A DNA stretch of 11,190 nt from Candidatus Aminicenantota bacterium (lineage in GTDB: Bacteria; Acidobacteriota; Aminicenantia; UBA2199), in assembly GCA_030612495.1 (NCBI GenBank), contig JAUWNT010000070.1, forward strand, positions 1 through 11,190. The letters are read 5' to 3'. Within the stretch, counting starts at the first letter, position 1. Every line of letters begins with the position of its first letter. The position numbers and the translations under genes were made by a program. Of this stretch, positions 5,682-11,190 are shown piece after piece. The notes beneath the pieces were generated by a model. That model was not told the DNA's origin. It searched no databases and was given only the letters and a program-made list of their open reading frames with translations.

Positions 5682-7486
5682 TTTTTACCTCCGATTAAAT
5701 ATTCTTGAATACTTGTATCATGTATATGAAATCCATGTTTGTCTGTAAATTTTATTGCATCTACAGGACATACCTGAGAACAGACCGTACAGCCTGTACA
5801 TAGATCTTCCACTATAAAAGCTTTTTCATTTTTAGTTGTTATTGCTGGACAACCTAATTTAAGGCAGAGATTACATTTAATACATTTTTCAGCATCCACC
5901 TGCATGGGTGACCATTGTGCTTTTTTAAAGAGTAAGGCACAAGGACGCTTAACAACAATCACAGAAGGTTCGTCCCTCTCAAGTTCTCTTTTTAACAGCT
6001 CTTTTATGGCTTTAACATCATAACCATCTACTTCATATGTATGTTTGAGCTCAAGCCCATTCTTGATTAATTTAGCAATGTCAATTTTTTGTGTTTCCTC
6101 TTGCATAAGAGTTTTTCCTGTTCCTGGGTTGTCCTGATGTCCGGTCATAGCAGTAATAGAGTTATCCAGTATTATTACAGTCGATCTTCCCTTATTGTAA
6201 ATTATGTCATTTAGACCTGTTATTCCTGAATGGAAGAAAGTTGAATCTCCTATTATTGCTGCCTGTTTTATCTTTTTACCAGCTTTTTCAAGTGCTTTTT
6301 CTATTCCAAATCCTACTGTAATGCTTGCACCCATACAAACACATGTATCCATTGCATTCAATGGAGGTAGTCCCCCAAGGGTGTAACATCCAATATCTCC
6401 AGTAACATATACTTTTTGTAGGTTCAGGTTGTAAAAGGTTGCTGTGTGAGGGCATCCTGCACACAAAGATGGAGGACGAATAGGTAAGGTTGAAATATCG
6501 AATTTTGGAGTCAAATCTTTTTTTCCAAGTGTTGACAAAATAACATCAGGCATCATTTCACCATTTAGAGGAAACAGGTCCTTTCCGATGATCTCTTTTT
6601 CAGGAGCAGCTAATCTTGCAAAATTTTCAATAATCGGGTCATTTTCTTCTATAATGTAAATTTTGTCTACATTTTTTGCAAATTCAAGAAATAGTTTCTC
6701 TGGAAATGGATATGGCATTGAAATTTTCAAAAACCATGCATCTTTGAACACATCTCTTGCATATTGAAATGATATGCCAGAAGCCACAACTCCAATCTTT
6801 GAATTGCCTTTTATAATATAATTGTATTTAAATTTAGTACTGAATTCTTTAAGTTTTTTTTGCCTTTTCTCAACTTCAACATGTTTCACTCTTGCCCTTG
6901 CAGGTAAAAGCATTCTCTTGACTGCATCCTTTTTGTATTCAATCTCAGGTGTAGCTGCTCTTTTTCCTAATTCAACACTGGATTTAGAATGATCTACTCT
7001 TGTTGTCATTCTAAGCATAACCGGGGTGTTGTACTCTTCGCTTATTTTTATTCCTTCTATAACAAACTCTTTTGCTTCCTGGGAATCCGATGGTTCAAGA
7101 ACAGGAATTTTTGCTGCAATTGCATAGTTTCTGTTATCTTGCTCATTTTGAGAACTATGCATTCCAGGGTCATCTGCAGAAACTATAATAAAGCCGCCTG
7201 TTGTTCCTATATAACTTGCTGAAAATAGGGGGTCTGCAGCTACATTTAAACCTACATGTTTCATAGCAACAATTGATCTTGCACCAGTAAAGCTTGCTCC
7301 TAAGGCTTCTTCCAGAGCTGTTTTTTCATTTGAGCCCCATTGACAATGTATGTCCTCTTTGTACTTTGATATATTTTCAAGGATCTCAGTACTTGGTGTT
7401 CCAGGGTAAGCAGAAGCAAAAGTTATTCCTGCTTCATATGCACCCCTGGCTACTGCTTCATTTCCTGAAAGTAGTTCTTTTTGCAT
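5678..7486 (-). CDS. iorA: Indolepyruvate ferredoxin oxidoreductase, alpha subunit
   Basis: This 602-residue protein is of normal IorA length and is the catalytic thiamine-diphosphate and iron-sulfur subunit. The N-terminal pyrimidine-binding domain begins LLSGNEAVARGAYEAG with YPGTPSTEI (27-35) and a conserved SADDPGMHSSQNEQD (103-117). The central part includes CAGCPH (342-347). The TPP-binding domain has GDIGCYTLG (363-371), GDS at 413-415 and DN at 441-442, fitting the GDG-X(25-30)-N magnesium/TPP motif. Two [4Fe-4S] motifs close the protein: C535-X2-C538-X2-C541-X4-C546-P and C563-X2-C566-X2-C569-X3-C573-P, the pair expected for IOR. The start has an excellent AAAGGAGGT ribosome site (7490-7498) and a promoter upstream. 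It is first in the coupled operon iorA-iorB-acylphosphatase. No sign of truncation or lost active-site residues. Confidence 0.97.
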   Translation of the reverse strand: MQKELLSGNEAVARGAYEAGITFASAYPGTPSTEILENISKYKEDIHCQWGSNEKTALEEALGASFTGARSIVAMKHVGLNVAADPLFSASYIGTTGGFIIVSADDPGMHSSQNEQDNRNYAIAAKIPVLEPSDSQEAKEFVIEGIKISEEYNTPVMLRMTTRVDHSKSSVELGKRAATPEIEYKKDAVKRMLLPARARVKHVEVEKRQKKLKEFSTKFKYNYIIKGNSKIGVVASGISFQYARDVFKDAWFLKISMPYPFPEKLFLEFAKNVDKIYIIEENDPIIENFARLAAPEKEIIGKDLFPLNGEMMPDVILSTLGKKDLTPKFDISTLPIRPPSLCAGCPHTATFYNLNLQKVYVTGDIGCYTLGGLPPLNAMDTCVCMGASITVGFGIEKALEKAGKKIKQAAIIGDSTFFHSGITGLNDIIYNKGRSTVIILDNSITAMTGHQDNPGTGKTLMQEETQKIDIAKLIKNGLELKHTYEVDGYDVKAIKELLKRELERDEPSVIVVKRPCALLFKKAQWSPMQVDAEKCIKCNLCLKLGCPAITTKNEKAFIVEDLCTGCTVCSQVCPVDAIKFTDKHGFHIHDTSIQEYLIGGKK

Positions 7487-7533
7487 TTTACCTCCTTTGG
7501 CCTTTTTGATAATTTTTTTGTAAACAATATCTA

Positions 7534-7562
7534 AATTTAGGTTTTTTTTTACATTTTGTCAA
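7534..7562 (-). promoter_or_regulatory. Predicted promoter of the ior operon
   Basis: On the minus strand a perfect TTGACA -35 box (7557-7562) is followed after 17 bases by TAAATT (7534-7539), a four-of-six -10 box. The start would fall near 7527, leaving a leader of about 40 bases before iorA. The spacer holds a run of nine A residues. The rest of the 126-bp gap (7487-7612) is very AT-rich; I see no terminator for the glycosyltransferase gene upstream and no operator-like dyad. Confidence 0.6.
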
Positions 7563-7612
7563 GAAAAAATTTCTATTTTTATTTTTAAAATTCTTATATA
7601 TTCTATCTTTTT

Positions 7613-8626
7613 TTAATATCTCATTATACTTTTTTTGTAAATTTCAGAGATGATCTTGTCTCTTTTTTTAATTAATTTTTTATTGATTGGAGAGAAGCCT
7701 TTATTTACTGAATTTTTATCTAAAATTCCCATATATTTCCCCAGGAAATCTGCAGTTAAGGTTTTTGCATTGTAAAAAGACCAGTATATTTTTTTTCTTA
7801 ATGGAATTTTTAGTTTGAAAAAGGCTATAAAAGTTCTTTGAATAACTCTTATTAATATTGCTTTTAAAGCCCCGAGTTTTCTTCTTATGTAGTATATTTC
7901 AAATTCGTCTATACTCAAATATTGATCAATGCACATCCTTTTCATTAAATAACTGAAACTTACTTTATGCCAATGATAAAATTTTGCTTTCTTGGATATT
8001 GCAATACTCTGGTTGTTGAGTATCAACTTTTTTGCAAATAACATATCTTCACCATAAGGCACATCAGGAAATTTTAAATTTAGTAACATTTCTCTATCAA
8101 TACAGGAAGAACAATTATCAAAGTTACACAGCCTTCTTCTTAATTCCGGAGGAAATTTGTTCCAGCAAAATTTCGAAATAGGTTCTGTTATGTCATCAAA
8201 ATCTTTATACCACCCATTATGTAAATAGGCATCAACAGGATCGCAAGTTTTGCTGTCAACCTGACATACTCCATATGAAGCAAGGGCTTGATTCTTAAGT
8301 ACTGGTTTTGTCAATTCTGAAAGGAAGTTCTCTCCAATGGGAATAATATCATCCGTAAAAAAAATAATGTATTTACCTTTTGCAATCTCTACTGCTTTCA
8401 TTCTTGTTCCACTATGACTGAATTCCCCTTCAGGCACATTTATAATCTTTTTGTTTTTTAGCTTACTCTTTTTGAAATAATCAATAGTCCTGTCTTTTGA
8501 GCTGTTATCCATAAAAATGATCTCATACTCATGCTCAAATTTTTGATCTAATATAGAATTAACGAGTTTTTCAATAACTCCTATTGAATTTTTTGTAAGT
8601 ACAATAATAGAAAATAGAACTTTCAT
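7613..8626 (-). CDS. Family 2 glycosyltransferase, possibly rhamnosyltransferase-like
   Basis: This 337-residue protein has a GT-A fold. FSIIVLTKN (5-13), the EIIFMDNSSKDRT segment (35-47), the GEFSHSGTRMKAVEIAKGKYIIFFTDD stretch ending in the metal/nucleotide-binding TDD (91-93), and a GED (192-194) acid pair fit GT2 enzymes. The GEFxHxGTR form is common in rhamnosyltransferase-type members that transfer sugars to lipopolysaccharide or capsule. The C-terminal third (about 225-337) is strongly basic and contains aromatic-rich stretches such as VIQRTFIAFFKLKIPLRKK that may lie on the inner membrane face, but there is no clear transmembrane helix. It ends 10 bases after the GT4 gene with only a weak AAGG ribosome site, so the two are almost certainly co-transcribed. 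The sugar donor and acceptor cannot be told. Confidence 0.85.
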   Translation of the reverse strand: MKVLFSIIVLTKNSIGVIEKLVNSILDQKFEHEYEIIFMDNSSKDRTIDYFKKSKLKNKKIINVPEGEFSHSGTRMKAVEIAKGKYIIFFTDDIIPIGENFLSELTKPVLKNQALASYGVCQVDSKTCDPVDAYLHNGWYKDFDDITEPISKFCWNKFPPELRRRLCNFDNCSSCIDREMLLNLKFPDVPYGEDMLFAKKLILNNQSIAISKKAKFYHWHKVSFSYLMKRMCIDQYLSIDEFEIYYIRRKLGALKAILIRVIQRTFIAFFKLKIPLRKKIYWSFYNAKTLTADFLGKYMGILDKNSVNKGFSPINKKLIKKRDKIISEIYKKSIMRY

Positions 8627-8636
8627 TTTTTTTGCC

Positions 8637-9941
8637 TTATATAGAAATGTAATCTTCTAAAATTTTATAAAAAAAGGATTTTACTTTTATATCAAATGCT
8701 TCTCTTGTAAAGAGTTTGCTCTTTTTATATGAATTTATACTCATATCTTTGATAATATCTTGATTTGTAATAAGCTTAATTGAATATGTGATCAATTCTG
8801 ATATTGATTTAACTCTGAAACCGGAAATACCATGATCAACAATTTCTCTTTGACCTCCTCCATCAAATACTATTGGAACAAGTCTGTTCTGCATGGCTTC
8901 AACGATAGTCATGCCAAAATGTTCAATTAAAGAAGGATCTGTTTGATCAAGGCCGCAAAGATGCCAGAAAAATTTTGATTTATTGTATAAAGATTTTAAT
9001 TCATTTACTGATATATTAATTTTTATTTCAATGTTTGTTGTTTTTTTGGATTTAATAAAGTCTTGAATCTTTTGTAAGTATTGATTATCTTTTTGACTTC
9101 CTCCTGCTAAAATAAGTTTCCAACTTTTTGATATTTCAGGATATCTTTTATTTAATTTTATAAAAGCTCTTACCATTTCCATCTGTTTTTTACTTCCACT
9201 TATTTCAAAGCGTGCAACTGATAGGATAATATTCTCTTTATCAGTTTTATCAAATGATGTTTCCATATCAACAGGAGGGTAAATATGCTTGTTAGGTTGA
9301 AATTTCCATTTCTTTTTTATCCACTCTGCAGTGTACTTACTATTAAAGATTACATATGAGTATTTATCAGCATAAAAATAACTCGTGGGTCTTCTTTCAG
9401 GAAAATGACATATTATCATTGAGATGTTTGATAGGGGATAAACCATCTCATTCATGCTGTTATTAATAAAAATATCATAATTTCCTGTTTCTTTACTTAT
9501 TATATGAAATGGGTTCTCCACTCTCTTTGAAATCATTCCAGGATCAATATGTGATAAGCTTTTTTCAAAAAATGGGATTTTTATGATTTTTATTTTACAA
9601 TTTGAAAGATCTAAATTGTACCATTTTAAAATGTTCTGGATACTAATTTCTCTATTAGAGATCAAAGTAATGTCAAAATCTTTCTGAAGAGCATTTGCAA
9701 TAGTAAGGCCATATTTCTGACCCCCACCTATAATATGAAAAGTGTGGTCATAAATGGCAATAGATGGTTTTCTTATCTTTAAAGCAGCTTCAGTTCTCAA
9801 AATAGCATTAAAAGCCTTTTGAATTCCTGATTTTTCAGCAATTTCATATATCTCTTTTTTAAATTCTGTAAGTTCTTTGGAAGGATTGTTGATTATATTT
9901 TTTATTATTTCTCTCTGTTTATCATTAATATTTATTTCCAT
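8637..9941 (-). CDS. Family 4 glycosyltransferase with N-terminal helical extension
   Basis: This 434-residue protein is a GT-B retaining glycosyltransferase using a nucleotide sugar in the cytoplasm. The acceptor-side domain starts around residue 58 with KPSIAIYDHTFHIIGGGQKYG, the glycine-rich first loop. HFPERRP (179-185) and IFNSKYTAEWIKKKW (198-212) follow. The donor-binding domain has the E-X7-E signature E340-HFGMTIV-E348 and then PIVFDGGGQREIVDHGISGF, typical of GT4. The HFP and EHFGMTIVE wording resembles ALG11-like mannosyltransferases, but that is not enough to name the sugar. The first ~57 residues are an added Lys/Glu/Ile-rich helical region not needed for GT4 catalysis. It lies 20 bases after the coiled-coil gene and 10 before the GT2 gene, forming a glycan cluster. 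Confidence 0.9.
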   Translation of the reverse strand: MEININDKQREIIKNIINNPSKELTEFKKEIYEIAEKSGIQKAFNAILRTEAALKIRKPSIAIYDHTFHIIGGGQKYGLTIANALQKDFDITLISNREISIQNILKWYNLDLSNCKIKIIKIPFFEKSLSHIDPGMISKRVENPFHIISKETGNYDIFINNSMNEMVYPLSNISMIICHFPERRPTSYFYADKYSYVIFNSKYTAEWIKKKWKFQPNKHIYPPVDMETSFDKTDKENIILSVARFEISGSKKQMEMVRAFIKLNKRYPEISKSWKLILAGGSQKDNQYLQKIQDFIKSKKTTNIEIKINISVNELKSLYNKSKFFWHLCGLDQTDPSLIEHFGMTIVEAMQNRLVPIVFDGGGQREIVDHGISGFRVKSISELITYSIKLITNQDIIKDMSINSYKKSKLFTREAFDIKVKSFFYKILEDYISI

Positions 9942-9961
9942 TTAACTCTTGCTTTAAATCA

Positions 9962-10456
9962 TTACTGTTTGTTCTTGTTTTTATCAAGAATCGATTCGAT
10001 TTTTTCAAGCATTATATCCTGGTTTTGTTCTATTTCTTTTATTTGTTTTTCGATATCTTTTAATTTCTCTTCGTTTTTTCTGAAACGAATAAATGATGCA
10101 AGATGAAAAGCAACCAGTTGTTCATTAAATTTTCTCTGTTTTTCCAGGATTGTATTTGTATAAATATTTGATAATTTCATAAATAATCTTTTTATAAAAA
10201 CAATGGGCTTACCAAGTATTTTTCTATGTGAAACTATTGATTGTTTATCAGGTCTTGGGTCAATATCTTCATTCAAAAAAGATAGGCGGTTTCCCATCTC
10301 ATTATCAAGCTCCTTTTCAGATAATTCCCATAGGCTAATTTCAAAATCTCTGTCAATATCCTCTTTTATAAGTTCTTTGATATCATTGATTTCTTTTTTT
10401 TTATTATAAATTTCCTGTTTTATATCATTTATTTCATCTTTTATCTTTTTTCCCAT
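9962..10456 (-). CDS. Coiled-coil protein of a glycan cluster, function unknown
   Basis: This 164-residue protein has predicted coiled coils at both ends: about residues 3-35 (KKIKDEINDIKQEI and following heptads) and 125-160 (EEKLKDIEKQIKEIEQNQDI and following). Between them is an acidic linker (37-66) and a core SHRKILGKPIVFIKRLF (76-92) followed by a basic amphipathic stretch and KQRKFNEQLVAFHLASF (106-122). The SHR-x-LGKPIVFxKRL...FN pattern is one I associate with N-terminal regions of proteins in polysaccharide gene clusters, often fused or adjacent to methyltransferases and glycosyltransferases. No catalytic motif, signal peptide or clear membrane helix is present; the amphipathic core could touch the inner membrane. 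It is first in an operon with the GT4 and GT2 genes. A scaffold or chain-length role is speculative. The ATG lacks a strong ribosome site. Confidence 0.7.
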   Translation of the reverse strand: MGKKIKDEINDIKQEIYNKKKEINDIKELIKEDIDRDFEISLWELSEKELDNEMGNRLSFLNEDIDPRPDKQSIVSHRKILGKPIVFIKRLFMKLSNIYTNTILEKQRKFNEQLVAFHLASFIRFRKNEEKLKDIEKQIKEIEQNQDIMLEKIESILDKNKNKQ

Positions 10457-10474
10457 TATAAAATCTCAGAGAGA

Positions 10475-10503
10475 TATATATCATTTTTCTATTATTTTAA
10501 CAA
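10475..10503 (-). promoter_or_regulatory. Possible promoter of the glycosyltransferase cluster
   Basis: On the minus strand TTGTTA (10498-10503, four of six) and TATATA (10475-10480) are separated by 17 bases in the 69-bp gap before the coiled-coil gene. The start would be near 10468, leaving only about 12 leader bases. Chance matches are frequent in such AT-rich DNA, so this is tentative. I see no terminator hairpin for the gene upstream, so read-through is also possible. Confidence 0.35.
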
Positions 10504-10525
10504 GTATAAAAAATTGGATGCTATT

Positions 10526-11190
10526 TTAGTCTAACTGTCCTTGAAGTTGCACTATTCCTTGAAGGGCATCATTGTAACGCTCTCTATATTTTGAAAAGAT
10601 TTCAACATCTTTTCTTGTGTAATATGGCTTGTCTTTGAGTTCTTTTTTAAGGTTTTCAATACCTTCTTTTGCAGCTTGTTTTGCAACTTCAGCCATTTTC
10701 CTCATACCCTCTTTCTGTTGTGATGTTAGATAGGTTTCCTTAGTTAAATCTCCTAAATCTGCAGTTTTAAGGCTTGTTTCAATGCTCATAAGTAATTTAT
10801 ATAAAAAGTCAACCTTAGGTGCACGTTTAGCAATTTCAACAGCTTCTTCTAAGTTCTCAAAACCAGCTTCTTTTACAAGTGCTTCTATTTGTTCTTTAGT
10901 TGGACGTGCAGCATCGATTTTCTTTTTTATCTCTTCCTGCATTTTGTTTATTTTCTCTTCATCTTTTGTGCTCATTGCTTCTATTTTTTTCCCCATTTCG
11001 TTCGAAAGTGTTCCCATGGTTTTCCCAAATTCAATAAAAATTTTTTCTACCTGTGGAGCAGCTTTAAGCAATTTTTCCCAGGATTCTTCACTTACATATG
11101 GTTCTCCTTTACTTAAAACATCTTCGAATTCAACAATAGCACGTGTTGGAAAATTTTTATCTTCATCAATTTTCGTGGTGGTAACCTCTG
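10526..11190 (-). CDS. Unrecognised helical, charged protein (5' end outside window)
   Basis: The frame is open from the right edge and ends in TAA at 10526, giving 220 visible complete codons. An internal TTG at 11071 lies within continuous coding sequence (SEESWEKLLKAAPQ) and should not be taken as the start; the true N-terminus lies beyond the edge. The protein is almost entirely helical and highly charged: an EKINKMQEEIKKKIDAARP segment, a KEQIEALVKEAGFENLEEAVEIAKRA stretch that resembles a small helical bundle, and a C-terminal tail with DKPYYTRKDVEIFSKYRERY before ending LQGQLD. No cysteine, signal peptide, membrane helix or known catalytic motif is visible. I do not recognise the family. 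It is on the same strand as the glycan cluster, 69 bases upstream, but nothing in the sequence ties it to glycan synthesis. Confidence 0.8.
   Translation of the reverse strand, partial: EVTTTKIDEDKNFPTRAIVEFEDVLSKGEPYVSEESWEKLLKAAPQVEKIFIEFGKTMGTLSNEMGKKIEAMSTKDEEKINKMQEEIKKKIDAARPTKEQIEALVKEAGFENLEEAVEIAKRAPKVDFLYKLLMSIETSLKTADLGDLTKETYLTSQQKEGMRKMAEVAKQAAKEGIENLKKELKDKPYYTRKDVEIFSKYRERYNDALQGIVQLQGQLD

Noticed and set aside
7487..7612. Riboswitch or T-box before the ior operon
   Set aside because: The predicted leader is only about 40 bases and lacks conserved stems.
10526..11071. Starting the right-edge gene at TTG 11071
   Set aside because: The same frame stays open to the window edge with normal-looking coding sequence, and no ribosome site precedes the TTG.
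1..11190. CRISPR array, tRNA, rRNA or phage-like module
   Set aside because: No regularly spaced repeats, cloverleaf with a T-arm GTTCRA, rRNA-like stretch, or phage structural or integrase genes were seen on either strand.

Overview
The window is very AT-rich, densely coded bacterial DNA with no RNA genes, CRISPR array or complete insertion sequence. Gene content suggests an anaerobic or fermentative heterotroph: a ferredoxin-dependent indolepyruvate oxidoreductase, carbamate kinase, and a small glycan-assembly cluster. Promoters look like ordinary sigma70 (TTGACA-17-TATAAT), and the proteins look bacterial, with no archaeal features. The small GFNTDVKY/FHVQTE protein and the GGGGTCAGGTCTTG-type palindrome remind me of Desulfobacterota, Nitrospirota and related candidate-phylum genomes. 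The phylum cannot be fixed from this sequence, so treat that as a guess.

Layout. Positions 2-184 (+) hold the C-terminus of a histidine-phosphatase-like protein. It is followed by a REP/MITE-like palindrome with perfect 24-bp arms (206-229 and 267-290) flanked by a 15-bp tandem duplication. A textbook promoter (299-327) lies directly after the palindrome, and its predicted start of transcription falls on the ATG of a small conserved protein (334-672, +), which is probably translated without a leader. DNA polymerase I (684-3374, +) follows 11 bases later and appears fully active in all three domains. Everything downstream is on the minus strand and converges on polA: carbamate kinase (3396-4343), an FmdB zinc-ribbon protein (4502-4759), and an ATGA-coupled operon iorA-iorB-acylphosphatase (7486 down to 4837). 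After a 126-bp gap with the ior promoter comes a glycan cluster read leftward: a coiled-coil protein (9962-10456), a GT4 glycosyltransferase (8637-9941) and a GT2 glycosyltransferase (7613-8626). An unrecognised helical protein (10526 to the right edge, 5' end missing) precedes it.

How the genes work together. IorA/IorB oxidatively decarboxylate aryl pyruvates from aromatic amino acids to aryl-acetyl-CoA, reducing ferredoxin. Carbamate kinase makes ATP from carbamoyl phosphate. Together they suggest amino-acid fermentation. The acylphosphatase is translationally coupled to iorB and belongs to an enzyme family that hydrolyses acyl phosphates, so a link with acyl- or carbamoyl-phosphate metabolism is possible but inferred. 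The two glycosyltransferases and the coiled-coil protein probably build a surface polysaccharide or glycan. No stretch longer than 300 bases lacks a gene; the longest gaps are 185-333 (palindrome and promoter), 4344-4501 (hairpin and promoter) and 7487-7612 (promoter).
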